Below are positions 39,181 to 49,571 of a DNA stretch of 64,000 nucleotides, piece after piece; position 1 is the first letter of the stretch, and each line of letters opens with the position of its first letter. This DNA comes from an uncultured Aliivibrio sp. (GTDB lineage: Bacteria; Pseudomonadota; Gammaproteobacteria; Enterobacterales; Vibrionaceae), in assembly GCF_946479765.1 (NCBI RefSeq), contig NZ_CAMLHO010000014.1, positions 1-64,000 of the forward strand. Reading direction: 5' to 3'. A model generated the notes under the pieces. That model did no database searches and was not told the DNA's origin. It was given only the letters and a program-made list of their open reading frames with translations. A program made the translations under genes and the position numbers.

Positions 39181-39810
39181 ATGGACGACAACTACACCAT
39201 TATTATTGCAGACGATCATCCCTTATTTCGTAATGCACTTTTTCAATCCATCCATATGGCGATCAGCGGAGCCAATCTACTCGAAGCCGATTCTCTAGAT
39301 GCACTCTTAACCGTATTAGAAAAAGAGCCCGATCCCGACTTATTATTACTCGATCTTAAAATGCCGGGCAGTAACGGAATGTCTGGTTTAATTCACCTTC
39401 GCTCTCAATATTCAGACCTGCCTATTGTGGTTGTCTCTGCCAGCGAAGAAAGCAGCATTGTCTCTCAAGCAAAGAGCCATGGGGCCTTTGGCTTTATTCC
39501 AAAATCAAGTGACATGCGATCATTAATTTCAGCGTTGAACCAAATTTTGGCAGGGGACTCTTATTTTCCAGAAGGCTCGATTAAAAACAGCCAAGCGTGT
39601 GATGATCTCACAACAAGAATAAGCAGCCTTACTCCTCAACAATATAAAGTGCTTGGTATGCTGTCTGATGGGTTGCTTAATAAACAAATTGCTTATGACT
39701 TAGATGTATCTGAAGCCACAATAAAAGCGCACATGACAGCCATTTTTAGAAAGTTAGGGGTAAAAAATAGAACCCAAGCCGTTATTCTATTGCAACAAAC
39801 TGAAAGTTAA
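39181..39810 (+). CDS. crbR: LuxR-type response regulator, acetate-switch regulator CrbR
   Basis: CrbR is the response regulator that with CrbS activates acs in vibrios. From ATG 39181 it has 209 residues: a receiver domain with DDHPLFRNAL and phospho-acceptor Asp58 (LLLLDLKMPG), then a LuxR/FixJ helix-turn-helix (LTPQQYKVLGMLSDGLLNKQ, then IKAHMTAIFRKLGVKNRTQA). An ATG at 39163 adds six residues but lacks a ribosome site, whereas AGGAA lies 10 nt before 39181. The kinase is encoded at 42797-46246. The name rests on context and family. Confidence 0.82.
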   Translation: MDDNYTIIIADDHPLFRNALFQSIHMAISGANLLEADSLDALLTVLEKEPDPDLLLLDLKMPGSNGMSGLIHLRSQYSDLPIVVVSASEESSIVSQAKSHGAFGFIPKSSDMRSLISALNQILAGDSYFPEGSIKNSQACDDLTTRISSLTPQQYKVLGMLSDGLLNKQIAYDLDVSEATIKAHMTAIFRKLGVKNRTQAVILLQQTES

Positions 39811-39895
39811 CTTTGATATAACATACTGGTCTATAAATTAAGGTATATTACCCGTTCATTTTATCCCTCTGTTTAACCTAACTCTGGGAGAGTTC

Positions 39896-40519
39896 ATGAT
39901 AAGCATCCTCGTTACTCAATTCGTTGTTCTTTGGGCTGTTATTGATCCTATTGGTTCTGTACCCGTCTATCTTTCACAAACTCAACATCTATCGGCTAAG
40001 CAACGTAAAGTTGTTGCTTTAAAAGCCGTTGCTATTGCCACCTCTGTCCTGTTATTTTTCCTCGTTATTGGTCAATTACTATTAGAAGCGATGCAGATTC
40101 CATTACCCGCGTTTCAAGTTGCAGGGGGATTGGTTCTTCTCATCTTTGCCTTAACAATGATTTTTGGTGAGAGTAAACCCGAACAAGAGCAAAAAATGAG
40201 TGAAGAAATTAGTCATTCAGATCTCGCAGATTTAGCGGTTTACCCTTTAGCGATTCCCTCCATTGCTTCTCCAGGCGCAATGATGGCAATTGTGATGCTG
40301 ACAGATAATTCTCGATATTCCTTTTTAGACCAATCAGTGACTGCAGCGGTCATGATTGTGGTGCTCATCATTACTTTATGCCTTCTACTTGGGGCTACCT
40401 TTATTCATAAAATAATAGGAAATGTTGGCGCAGCTATCATTAGCCGTGTAATGGGGCTAATTTTAGCCGCCGTTGCCGTAAATAACCTGCTACTTGGAAT
40501 TAAAGATTTCTATTTTTAA
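39896..40519 (+). CDS. MarC-family integral membrane protein
   Basis: The 207-residue protein has six hydrophobic segments and the MarC/YhgN family pattern: WAVIDPIGSVPVYLS at the N-terminus and YPLAIPSIASPGAMMAIVML in the middle. The segment between contains an acidic, charged loop (GESKPEQEQKMSEE). The family's transport role is not established; MarC is no longer thought to confer drug resistance. GGGAGAG precedes the ATG. Confidence 0.85.
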   Translation: MISILVTQFVVLWAVIDPIGSVPVYLSQTQHLSAKQRKVVALKAVAIATSVLLFFLVIGQLLLEAMQIPLPAFQVAGGLVLLIFALTMIFGESKPEQEQKMSEEISHSDLADLAVYPLAIPSIASPGAMMAIVMLTDNSRYSFLDQSVTAAVMIVVLIITLCLLLGATFIHKIIGNVGAAIISRVMGLILAAVAVNNLLLGIKDFYF

Positions 40520-40591
40520 TGAATACCGTGCCTTAGACCTTGGTATTGATTAACATAAATTTAACACGAAAAATCACAACCCACCTCACAT

Positions 40592-40617
40592 AAAACGCTC
40601 ATATTTTGGGCGTTTTT
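40592..40617 (+). terminator. intrinsic terminator after the MarC-family gene
   Basis: AAAACGCTC pairs with GGGCGTTTTT (one G-T pair) around ATATTTT, with a T tract. Confidence 0.75.
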
Positions 40618-40710
40618 CTTTATCTGCTCGACTAAAGTTGCACTGTTTTCTTACTCACTCGCTGCTAATCTCTTTTTGGTTACATATCATTAACATTAAA
40701 GGAGCCGGCT

Positions 40711-40977
40711 ATGGCGTTCGAAACAAAAGAACAAGCACAAGCCTATTGGAAGGAAAATCTAAGAATAATGGGGGGGCTACTCTTCGTCTGGTTCGCCGTC
40801 TCATTTGGTGCAGGCATTTTATTTGTAGATGCTCTGGATACGATTCAAATTGGTGGCTTTAAATTAGGCTTCTGGTTTGCACAACAAGGTTCAATTTATA
40901 CCTTTGTTGCCCTGATCTTTATCTATGTGGTTCGCATGAACACATTGGATAAAAAATACAATGTACAAGAAGACTAG
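40711..40977 (+). CDS. DUF4212 small subunit of a sodium/solute symporter
   Basis: An 88-residue protein with two membrane segments (about 19-42 and 58-79) and the DUF4212 pattern AYWKENLRIMGGLLFVWFAVSFGAG and GFWFAQQGSIYTFVALIFIYVVRM. Such proteins are encoded directly before an SSS-family permease and are taken to be its small subunit. The next gene starts 10 bp after its stop. GGAG precedes the ATG. Confidence 0.88.
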   Translation: MAFETKEQAQAYWKENLRIMGGLLFVWFAVSFGAGILFVDALDTIQIGGFKLGFWFAQQGSIYTFVALIFIYVVRMNTLDKKYNVQED

Positions 40978-40987
40978 AGGAATTAGC

Positions 40988-42691
40988 ATGGATATCCAAA
41001 CTTGGACGTTTATATTAGTAGGTATCACTTTTACCCTTTATATCGGCATTGCGATATGGGCAAGAGCTGGATCAACCAGTGAATTCTATGTTGCTGGCGG
41101 AGGGGTTCACCCTATTGCCAACGGCATGGCAACCGCCGCTGACTGGATGTCGGCAGCGTCATTTATCTCAATGGCAGGTATCATTTCTTTTGTTGGTTAT
41201 GATGGGACTGTTTATCTAATGGGTTGGACTGGCGGCTATGTTTTATTAGCTTTATGTCTTGCGCCTTATTTACGTAAATTTGGTAAGTTCACTGTGCCAG
41301 ATTTTATTGGTGAGCGTTACTACTCACGAACCGCTCGTATGGTAGCGGTGTTCTGTGCCATCTTTGTCTCTTTCACGTATGTGGCAGGACAAATGCGTGG
41401 TGTTGGCGTAGTGTTCTCTCGGTTCCTAGAAGTTGATATTAACATCGGCATCATCATTGGTATGGGTATCGTATTTTTCTATGCGGTATTAGGCGGCATG
41501 AAAGGCATCACTTATACGCAGGTTGCTCAATTCTGTGTTCTCATTTTCGCCTTCCTTGTTCCTGCTGTTTTTACCTCAATCATGATGACGGGTAATGTAT
41601 TTCCTCAAATTGGTATGGGGTCTACTGTTACCGGCTCCGAAGTCTACTTATTAGATAAATTGGATGGATTAACCACTGAATTAGGGTTTACACCTTATAC
41701 CGATGGCTCTAAGAGCATGGTCGATGTCTTCTTTATCTGTGCTGCACTAATGGTTGGTACAGCAGGGCTTCCTCACGTAATTATTCGTTTCTTCACGGTT
41801 CCTCGTGTTAAAGATGCACGTATTTCTGCGGGTTGGGCGTTACTGTTCATTTCATTCTTATACACCACTGCACCTGCGGTTGCCGCGTTTGCTCGTGTGA
41901 ATATGATTGAAACCATCAATGGTCCAGACAGCCAAGGAGTTGCAGCTGCTGATGCACCGAGTTGGTATAAAAACTGGGAAGACACAGGTCTAGTTGGTTG
42001 GGAAGATAAAAATGGCGATGGTAAAATGTTCTACTCTGGTGATGAACGTAATGAAGTGGACATCAACCGAGATATCATCGTTCTAGCATCTCCTGAACTG
42101 GCAAACTTACCAAACTGGGTTGTTGCATTACTAGCGGCCGGTGGCTTAGCCGCGGCATTATCAACGGCTGCCGGTCTACTACTGGTAATCTCAACGTCTA
42201 TCTCTCATGATTTATTAAAGAAAGGCTTTAAGCCAAACATGACCGATAAACAAGAACTGCTCGCCGCCAGACTTGCCGCCGTTGTTGCTATTATCGGTGC
42301 TGGTTACTTAGGGATAAACCCACCGGGATTTGTTGCACAGGTGGTTGCCTTCTCCTTCGGTTTAGCAGCAGCTTCTTTCTTCCCTGCGATCATCTTAGGT
42401 ATTTTCTATAAGAAGATGAATAAGGAAGGCGCTATTGCTGGCATGGTTTCTGGTGTTACCTTTACTACTGCTTACATTGTTTACTTTAAATTCATTGACC
42501 CAGCAGCAAGCACACCAGACAACTGGTGGTTTGGTATCAGCCCTGAAGGGATCGGTACCCTAGGTATGTGTCTAAACTTTATTGTTTCAATTGCAGTAAA
42601 CAAAGTCACCGCAGAAGTACCACAAGATGTTCAAGATCTGGTTGAATCGATTCGTTACCCTAAAGGTGCCGGTGAAGCTCACGATCATTAA
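40988..42691 (+). CDS. sodium:solute symporter, large subunit (probable monocarboxylate/acetate uptake)
   Basis: An SSS-family permease of 567 residues with about 13 membrane segments. Family motifs: FYVAGGGVHPIANGMATAADWMSAASFI, GGYVLLALCLAPYLRKFGKFTVPDFIGERY and ALSTAAGLLLVISTSISHD. A soluble Asp/Asn-rich loop (KNGDGKMFYSGDERNEVD) lies between segments. ATG 40988 has AGAGGA upstream; the longer frame overlaps the DUF4212 gene. Pairing with DUF4212, crbRS and acs points to acetate or a related acid, which is inference. Confidence 0.87.
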   Translation: MDIQTWTFILVGITFTLYIGIAIWARAGSTSEFYVAGGGVHPIANGMATAADWMSAASFISMAGIISFVGYDGTVYLMGWTGGYVLLALCLAPYLRKFGKFTVPDFIGERYYSRTARMVAVFCAIFVSFTYVAGQMRGVGVVFSRFLEVDINIGIIIGMGIVFFYAVLGGMKGITYTQVAQFCVLIFAFLVPAVFTSIMMTGNVFPQIGMGSTVTGSEVYLLDKLDGLTTELGFTPYTDGSKSMVDVFFICAALMVGTAGLPHVIIRFFTVPRVKDARISAGWALLFISFLYTTAPAVAAFARVNMIETINGPDSQGVAAADAPSWYKNWEDTGLVGWEDKNGDGKMFYSGDERNEVDINRDIIVLASPELANLPNWVVALLAAGGLAAALSTAAGLLLVISTSISHDLLKKGFKPNMTDKQELLAARLAAVVAIIGAGYLGINPPGFVAQVVAFSFGLAAASFFPAIILGIFYKKMNKEGAIAGMVSGVTFTTAYIVYFKFIDPAASTPDNWWFGISPEGIGTLGMCLNFIVSIAVNKVTAEVPQDVQDLVESIRYPKGAGEAHDH

Positions 42692-42753
42692 TCTGATAAT
42701 GTTCAGTTTAATAGAACCAGAATAACGTCAGAAAAATAATTTGGCTGATATGA

Positions 42754-42787
42754 AAAGGGAGTTAGTTATGCTAGCTCCCTTCTTTTA
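42754..42787 (+). terminator. terminator between the symporter gene and crbS
   Basis: AAGGGAGTTAG pairs with CTAGCTCCCTT (one G-T pair) around TTATG, followed by TCTTTT; A-rich on the other side. Serves convergent genes. Confidence 0.8.
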
Positions 42788-42796
42788 TGATTAGTC

Positions 42797-45700
42797 CTAA
42801 ACCGCTGAGGTAGTATGGCGATTTAACACAGACCTTAATTTTAACGGTTTGACTGGCTTTGCAATAAAACCAAAACCATTACTTTTAATACTTTCTAGTA
42901 AATCCTCAGTTTTATCTGCACTGATCATTACCCCTTCAAAGTTATTTCCTAAACGTAAGCGGCATTGTTGTAATACTTCTAATCCGGTTCTGTCGTTATC
43001 CAATCGGTAATCTGAGAAGATGACATCGGGTACCCAATCGTCTTCTAAACAACGTAAACTTCCCATTAAATCTGTCGCAGTTTTTACTTCACAACCCCAA
43101 CGTTCAAGTAGCGATTCCATGCCAATTAAAATATCTGGTTCATTGTCCACACACAACACGCGAACCAAACTTAATGGTAATTCCGGCTTTTGGGTTATGG
43201 TAGGCGTATCGCTTTCAAGCGCCACACCACGCTCCAATGTGACAGAAAATACCGAGCCTTTATTCACCCATGAACGCAGAGAAATAGTATGTCCGAGCAC
43301 ATGAGAGATCCCTCTCGCAATCGCTAACCCTAACCCTAACCCTTGATCAGCTCTGCTTTGATCGACACGAGTAAATTCTTCAAAAATGGCTTGTTGTTTT
43401 TCTGCTGGAATACCAATGCCGCTGTCCCATACATCAAGACGAATTTTACCTTCGACTCTTCTGGCACCCAGTACCACTTTACCCTCTGGGTTATATCGAA
43501 AGGCGTTGGTTAAGAAGTTCTGTAATACTCGACGTAATAATTTCGGATCGGATTCCACCACCACATCAGAATGAATCACTGAAAAATCAATGCCTTGTTG
43601 TTTTGCTAACGCACCAAATTCGGCTTCTAAATTAGAGAGCATATGGTGGAGTGAAAAGCCGTGAACATTAGTTTCTAACTTACCCGCTTCTAAACGAGAA
43701 ATATCCAATAAATCGCCGATTAACTCTTCTGCCGCCCCTAATGCACTTTCAATATGCCCTGATATTTTCTTTGTCTCACCGTCTTTAGCGACTTCGCTTA
43801 ATGAAGACGCAAACAAGCGGGCGGCATTCAAGGGCTGCATTAAATCATGACTCACCGCTGCTAATAATCGTGTTTTTGAGTGCGAGGCTTTTTCTGCACT
43901 TTGGGTAGCGCCCACCAATCTCTGATTCAATTTTTCTAATTCTTTGGTTCGTTCATGCACTCGAAACTCTAGGCTTTCATTGGTTTCTTTTAGGGCTTTT
44001 TCTGCCTGTCTAAATATCGTGATGTCCGTAAAGCTCATCACAAAACCGCCATTTGGCATCGGGTTCCCTTGCACTTCGATCACCTGTCCATCCGCTCGAA
44101 TTCGAGAAGACACGTGTCGAGTGCCTCGCTCTAAATGCTCAACTCGTCGCTTAACGTGCACTTCAGGATCACCCGGCCCACAAAGCCCTTGTTCTGCATT
44201 GTGTCGGATAACATCCGCTATCGGACGCCCCACTTGAATAAGTCCTGCCGGAAACGTAAATAACTCTAAATAACGCTGATTCCATGCCACTAGCTTCATC
44301 TGCTTATCAACCACAGCAATGCCTTGGCTTATGTGTTCAATCGCTCCTTGCAATAACCCACGGCTAAAATCATAAAGTTCAGAAGCCTCATCAACAATGG
44401 TCGCGACCTCTTCAAGTTGCATATTTCGTCCCTGCAAAGCAGACGTCAGTACTAAGCGAGAAGAAGAAGCACCAAACACCCCGGCTAAAACTCGCTCGGT
44501 ATGACGGATTAGTGCAGAGCTTGCTTGTTGCTGCGGGAGTAATTCTTGATCATGTTGCAGTGAAAACTGACGGAAAGCTTTTTGCGCTCGACGGCGACCA
44601 ACAAACCGAGAAGCAAGCATTTCGATTTCAGCGACCGTTACACGAGTTTGATAAACACTGACATCTTCGTTTTCTGGCAGGGGAGCACCTACAAATACGG
44701 CGGCTTGTAAGCGCTCACTTAATGATGCTCGAGTCACCGAAGACACTAGAATAAATAACACCGCATTTAAACCTAAACTGAGCATCATTCCCCAATCAGC
44801 GGTTTTAACCTCTACTATTTGTAACCACTCCGGCGGAGTAATTAACCATAATAAAAAATTATTTTCAGCCGTCCCTGCTAGTATTTGGGTTTGACTCATA
44901 AGAGTAATTACCCACACCAGAAAGCCGATAGTTAATCCTGCATACACTCCTTTTCTATTTGCATTACGCCAATACAATCCACCAATCAATGCAGGGGAAA
45001 ATTGAGCGATCGCCGCAAACGCCAATAAGCCAATTACCGACAATGATTCAATTGAATCTAATGCTTGATAGAACCCCCACGCCCCAACTAATAATAGAAC
45101 TATCAACAACCGCCGAATCGTCACTAATAATTTAGAAAAATGCCCAAAGGTTCGAGATGTGGTTCTTACTCTACGTAAGAGTAAAGGCAATACTAAATCA
45201 TTTGAAACCATAATCGCGAGCGCAATGGTCGAAACAATAACCATACCACTCGCCGCTGAAGTACCTCCAACAAACGCAAGCAATGCCATGTACTCTGCGC
45301 CTACCGACAACGGCACACTAATAACAAAACTATCACTAACGCCACCAAAAAGCAGAGCTTGCCCTGCCCATGAGATAGGTAAAACAAATAATCCCATCAA
45401 TAATAAATAAAGAGGAAAGACCCAACGTGCAGTCCTTAAGTCTTGCGCTTGTTCATTCTCCACCACTGTTGTGTGGAACTGACGGGGCAAACAAATTATC
45501 GCCGCCATCGTTAATAACGTATGAAACAATAAGGTAATTAAATTGGGCGGTTGGTAGGTGTCTTTTGCTACGGTAATCAGGTCAACCGTTGGCTCTGAAT
45601 ACGCCAAATATAAAATGAATCCACCAACCGAAAGAAAGGCAACAAGCTTAACAATAGACTCAAATGCCACAGCCATCATCAATCCACGATGATGCTCTGT

Positions 45701-46246
45701 GGTATCTATATGTCGAGTACCAAATAGAATAGTAAAAATCGCTAATGCACCACCGACAAACCAAGAGATGTGACCATCTTGATACCCTAAATCTTGCGCT
45801 AAATTAGGAGCCACAAGATCGAGCCCCATGGTGATCCCTCTCAGTTGCAGCGCAATATAAGGAAGAATACCAATCACCGCAATGACCGTAATCACACCAG
45901 CTAAACCTTGAGATTTACCGTAACGAGCCGCAATAAAATCAGCAATGGACGTAATGTGCTCTCGCTTTGCAATCAGAATAATTCGGGCTAAAAAACGCCA
46001 TGCAAAAACAAACACAAGAATGGGGGCAAGATAAATAGGAAGAAAAGACCACGGGTTGCTAGTGGCTTGGCCTACCGTGCCATAAAAGGTCCAAGAGGTG
46101 CAGTAAACCGCAATAGAAAGACTGTAAATCCACGGGCGATAACGCGATAACCACCCTTTTTGACGATCACCATACCAGGCAATTAAAAATAGCAATCCTA
46201 AATAAGCCAGCGAAACTGGCACGACGATCCATCCTTGTGTCATCAC
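42797..46246 (-). CDS. crbS: hybrid sensor kinase with fused Na+/solute-symporter domain, CrbS
   Basis: A 1149-residue membrane sensor. The N-terminal half (about 1-500) is an SSS transporter domain with about 13 membrane segments. A linker and a PAS domain follow (about 640-750, AVVDKQMKLVAWNQRYLELF), then a coiled coil, the phospho-acceptor His in AVSHDLMQPLNAARLF, ATPase boxes (DVWDSGIGIP, GLGLGLAIARG) and a C-terminal receiver domain with SDYRLDND. This matches the CbrA/CrbS type. In V. cholerae CrbS with CrbR turns on acs. The two gene products lie about 3 kb apart here. Confidence 0.87.
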   Translation of the reverse strand: MMTQGWIVVPVSLAYLGLLFLIAWYGDRQKGWLSRYRPWIYSLSIAVYCTSWTFYGTVGQATSNPWSFLPIYLAPILVFVFAWRFLARIILIAKREHITSIADFIAARYGKSQGLAGVITVIAVIGILPYIALQLRGITMGLDLVAPNLAQDLGYQDGHISWFVGGALAIFTILFGTRHIDTTEHHRGLMMAVAFESIVKLVAFLSVGGFILYLAYSEPTVDLITVAKDTYQPPNLITLLFHTLLTMAAIICLPRQFHTTVVENEQAQDLRTARWVFPLYLLLMGLFVLPISWAGQALLFGGVSDSFVISVPLSVGAEYMALLAFVGGTSAASGMVIVSTIALAIMVSNDLVLPLLLRRVRTTSRTFGHFSKLLVTIRRLLIVLLLVGAWGFYQALDSIESLSVIGLLAFAAIAQFSPALIGGLYWRNANRKGVYAGLTIGFLVWVITLMSQTQILAGTAENNFLLWLITPPEWLQIVEVKTADWGMMLSLGLNAVLFILVSSVTRASLSERLQAAVFVGAPLPENEDVSVYQTRVTVAEIEMLASRFVGRRRAQKAFRQFSLQHDQELLPQQQASSALIRHTERVLAGVFGASSSRLVLTSALQGRNMQLEEVATIVDEASELYDFSRGLLQGAIEHISQGIAVVDKQMKLVAWNQRYLELFTFPAGLIQVGRPIADVIRHNAEQGLCGPGDPEVHVKRRVEHLERGTRHVSSRIRADGQVIEVQGNPMPNGGFVMSFTDITIFRQAEKALKETNESLEFRVHERTKELEKLNQRLVGATQSAEKASHSKTRLLAAVSHDLMQPLNAARLFASSLSEVAKDGETKKISGHIESALGAAEELIGDLLDISRLEAGKLETNVHGFSLHHMLSNLEAEFGALAKQQGIDFSVIHSDVVVESDPKLLRRVLQNFLTNAFRYNPEGKVVLGARRVEGKIRLDVWDSGIGIPAEKQQAIFEEFTRVDQSRADQGLGLGLAIARGISHVLGHTISLRSWVNKGSVFSVTLERGVALESDTPTITQKPELPLSLVRVLCVDNEPDILIGMESLLERWGCEVKTATDLMGSLRCLEDDWVPDVIFSDYRLDNDRTGLEVLQQCRLRLGNNFEGVMISADKTEDLLESIKSNGFGFIAKPVKPLKLRSVLNRHTTSAV

Positions 46247-46375
46247 TCATCCTTGGTGATACCACTCTCAGTTCTGAGCATAAAAAACGCCAGAGTGGTA
46301 CGAATATTCTGTCGCACCAGTCTAACGTTTTATTATTACTTCGCTTTTATCCAAGCCAACAAATGTGATTAGGAC

Positions 46376-47521
46376 CTATTTATCTTTTACTTTATCCAGC
46401 TTAATCATTAAGGCAAAGGCACCCATCACTGCCATACCCCAGAAAATATGCGCTCCCCACACTTCATAACCCCAACCACTTAATGTTGTCATTAAGGCAA
46501 TAAAGGCACCAAGCGGAATCGCATTATATAAGGCTTGTAGTGGGATCATTTTGTTTTGAGGGAATTTTTGAATGTATTGAATGGCGGCCAAATGTGCCAT
46601 CGCAAAGGTCACACCATGCAGTGCTTGAACCAATATTAGTGCCGATAACTCTGTCGTTGCCGCCGTTAATCCCCAGCGGATCATGACACCAACGGCTGCC
46701 ACTTTAAATAAAGTCGAGACTTTCCATCCCGCGAACAATTGTCTGCTAAAAGCAAACACCAACACTTCAGCGACGACACCTAAGCTCCACAAATAACCAA
46801 TGGTACTTTCTTCATAGCCTGACGCTTTCCAATAAATAGAGCTGAAACTGTAATACGCGGCATGGCTACCTTGAATTAACGACACCAAAATAATAAATTT
46901 TAATACCGGAGCTTCACGAAGTAAGGTCAATAATTTAGGGCGAGTTTGATCTTCTTCCGAGACTGACACTGGCATTGGATTTGGATTACGCATCACTAAG
47001 AATAATGCTGCTAAGATACCGGCAATCGCAGTGTACACAATCATGTCGGTGCCAAAGCCTGACACTAGGTAACCCACGACCGTTGAGCCGGCAATAAAAC
47101 TGACTGAACCCCATAAACGAGTTCGGCCATAATCTAATAATTTATTTTTCGCATAATAATTCGTCATTGCATCAGAGAGAGGGATAGCTGGACCACAGGA
47201 CAAATTAAACAACACGGTGACAAATGCCATCCACCAGAAGTTGCCGCCATTAATAAGAAACAACCCAAGTGCAATCAAGGAGGCAAACGTTAATGCGCGC
47301 AGGGCTGGAATTAAATATTCAACTTTATGCAAGCGAGGAGTGATCACTAAGTTCGCCACACAACGCGTCGCAAATCCCAAACCAATTAAAACACCAATAT
47401 CTCCTGCTGATACCCCTTGGTCGGCAAACCACAGCGCCCAAAAAGGCAAATACACACCATAGGCAAAAAAGAACCCACCAAAATATTGAGAGATCCAAGC
47501 AAAGGGAGAAACGCTTACCAT
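46376..47521 (-). CDS. MFS transporter, HcaT (3-phenylpropionate permease)-like
   Basis: About 381 residues with twelve hydrophobic segments. QYFGGFFFAYGVYLPFWALWFADQGVS at the N-terminus and the charged loop TNYYAKNKLLDYGRTRLWGSVSFI are typical of the HcaT/LacY-like sugar-and-acid group. The substrate cannot be read from sequence. The frame extends to 47611; MVSVSPF at 47521 matches family N-termini, MSVSFLF at 47557 is possible. Divergent from the DUF294 gene. Confidence 0.78.
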   Translation of the reverse strand: MVSVSPFAWISQYFGGFFFAYGVYLPFWALWFADQGVSAGDIGVLIGLGFATRCVANLVITPRLHKVEYLIPALRALTFASLIALGLFLINGGNFWWMAFVTVLFNLSCGPAIPLSDAMTNYYAKNKLLDYGRTRLWGSVSFIAGSTVVGYLVSGFGTDMIVYTAIAGILAALFLVMRNPNPMPVSVSEEDQTRPKLLTLLREAPVLKFIILVSLIQGSHAAYYSFSSIYWKASGYEESTIGYLWSLGVVAEVLVFAFSRQLFAGWKVSTLFKVAAVGVMIRWGLTAATTELSALILVQALHGVTFAMAHLAAIQYIQKFPQNKMIPLQALYNAIPLGAFIALMTTLSGWGYEVWGAHIFWGMAVMGAFALMIKLDKVKDK

Positions 47522-47735
47522 GACAATGTCCAAAGGGAATAAAAAAGAGACACTCATTATGGCACTGTATTTGTTTATAAAAAGGGAAAACAAAACAGAA
47601 GAAAACTGCACCTTTTAAAATGTGACTTCGCCTTCAAATTTCACACCTTTTATGAAAATCCTAGACTAAAGTCGTCTTCATTCTTATCTAATTTTTGGGG
47701 AAAATCAGATAAAATAATTATGAAAGGATGGGGTT

Positions 47736-49568
47736 ATGCCAAGTGAACTCAATTTCTCAATTGCTCCATTCAATCTTCTAACGGTAAAACAGAAAAATCT
47801 ACTCGCCCAGCATGTTGATATAATCTATTTTCGTTCCGGTGATATTATTTTGCATGAAGGGCAATCAACAGAGAGCTTATTCATCATAATTAAAGGCGTT
47901 GCGGAGGAACGTTCTAATGACAGCGGTGAGGTTTATGCACACTACACTAATGATGATATTTTTGATGTTAGATCTCAATTAGAGCAGTCTGTAAAACACA
48001 GCTATCACGCCCTTGAAGACACCTTATGCCATCTTATTCCTCGTGATATTTTTACCTCTATTTATCATGATAATAAAGATTTTTCTGCCTATTTTAACAG
48101 TAGCTTGGCAACCCGTAAGGCACTTCTCACTCAAGCTCATCAACAGCAAAACTTAGCGGAGTTTATTCTCACCAAAATAGATAACGAAACCATTCAACCC
48201 AGTTTAGTTGTTGATTGGAATACCTCATTAAAACAGGTGACCCATTTACTTAAAGAACATAATGTCGACGCCCTCTTTGTCGAACTCAACCAATATGATC
48301 CAAGGCATAAAGCAAATCAACATCAACTCCCCATAGGCATTATTACTCGTACCGATTTATTGCACGCATTAGTTCTCGATAACCACCAACCCAATCATCC
48401 TGTGGGGCCAATTGCCACCTACCCAATCGTACATATTCAAAAGCATGATTACCTTTTTAACGCCATGACACTAATGACTCGCCGCCATATAAAAAGAGTT
48501 GCCGTGTTGGAAAAGGATCAATTGATCGGCATGTTGGACATGACACAAGTATTGAGTCTTTTTTCTACTCACTCTCATGTGCTAACACTGCGTATTGCCC
48601 GAGCGCAAAGCATTGATGAATTAGCAATTGCTGCCAACAGTCAAACACAGTTAATCGAAACCTTAATGAATAATGGCATTCGTACCCGATTTATTATGGA
48701 GCTTATCTCAACCGTTAATGAACAGATTATAGAAAAAGCCTTTAGTTTGATCGTCCCTAAAAGTCTGCATGATCATTGCTGCTTGATCGTGATGGGATCA
48801 GAAGGAAGAGGCGAACAAATTCTTAAAACCGATCAAGACAATGCCTTAATCATTAAAGAAGGATTGGAGTGGCATCAATGCCATGAACTGATGAAGAAGT
48901 TCACTCACACCCTGCTGCAGCTAGGCTATCCATTATGCAAAGGGAATATCATGGTCAGCAATGCGCATTGGGTAAAAACTGAACGTGAATGGCAACATTA
49001 CATCACCAAATTAAGCACCGAATATAACGGTGAAAACATGATGCACCTTGCTATTTTATCGGATGCTCATGCCGTTGCGGGAAATCATCAATTACTTTCT
49101 CCTCTAAAACATTTATTAACTCAGAAGATGCAAGAAAATGAGCTCGCACTCAGTATCTTTGTCCGCCCTGCATTGCAATTTATTGTGCCATTAACTCTAT
49201 TCGGAAAAGTAAAAAAGAAAAAAGAAGGGATCGATATCAAACAAGGTGGGATTTTCCCAATTGTTCACGGTATTCGCGCACTATCCTTAGAGCAAGGCAT
49301 AGAAAAAACCAATACCTTCCAACGCATTGAAGAGTTAAATCAGCGTAATGTATTAGAACACTCGACAGCAGATAATTTAACAGAAGCGTTAAAACTGTTT
49401 TTTAAATGGCGACTTCGTCATCAACTACAAGAGAGTAGAAATAGACAATCTAACTACATTCATCTTGAACAGCTTGATAGAACAGAGCGAGATTTATTGC
49501 GTCATAGCTTACATGTCGTGAAGAAATTTAAAGAATGGCTTGGCTACCATTATCAAATAAGGGATTAA
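47736..49568 (+). CDS. cNMP-binding/CBS/DUF294 nucleotidyltransferase-like protein
   Basis: A 610-residue soluble protein in four parts: a cyclic-nucleotide-binding-like domain (about 8-120, HEGQSTESLFIIIKGVAEE), a CBS pair (about 150-280), a GlnD-like nucleotidyltransferase domain with GSEGRGEQ and TDQDNAL (about 352-372), and a C-terminal helical substrate-binding domain (about 470-610). The catalytic Gly-Ser and Asp residues are intact, so it may modify a protein with a nucleotide. Its target is unknown. It is followed 3 bp later by an exonuclease and then acs. Confidence 0.85.
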   Translation: MPSELNFSIAPFNLLTVKQKNLLAQHVDIIYFRSGDIILHEGQSTESLFIIIKGVAEERSNDSGEVYAHYTNDDIFDVRSQLEQSVKHSYHALEDTLCHLIPRDIFTSIYHDNKDFSAYFNSSLATRKALLTQAHQQQNLAEFILTKIDNETIQPSLVVDWNTSLKQVTHLLKEHNVDALFVELNQYDPRHKANQHQLPIGIITRTDLLHALVLDNHQPNHPVGPIATYPIVHIQKHDYLFNAMTLMTRRHIKRVAVLEKDQLIGMLDMTQVLSLFSTHSHVLTLRIARAQSIDELAIAANSQTQLIETLMNNGIRTRFIMELISTVNEQIIEKAFSLIVPKSLHDHCCLIVMGSEGRGEQILKTDQDNALIIKEGLEWHQCHELMKKFTHTLLQLGYPLCKGNIMVSNAHWVKTEREWQHYITKLSTEYNGENMMHLAILSDAHAVAGNHQLLSPLKHLLTQKMQENELALSIFVRPALQFIVPLTLFGKVKKKKEGIDIKQGGIFPIVHGIRALSLEQGIEKTNTFQRIEELNQRNVLEHSTADNLTEALKLFFKWRLRHQLQESRNRQSNYIHLEQLDRTERDLLRHSLHVVKKFKEWLGYHYQIRD

Positions 49569-49571
49569 CCA

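Noticed and set aside
42797-46246. crbS as a transporter gene fused by annotation error to a kinase gene
   Set aside because: The frame is continuous and SSS-PAS-kinase-receiver fusions are a known natural architecture (CbrA/CrbS).
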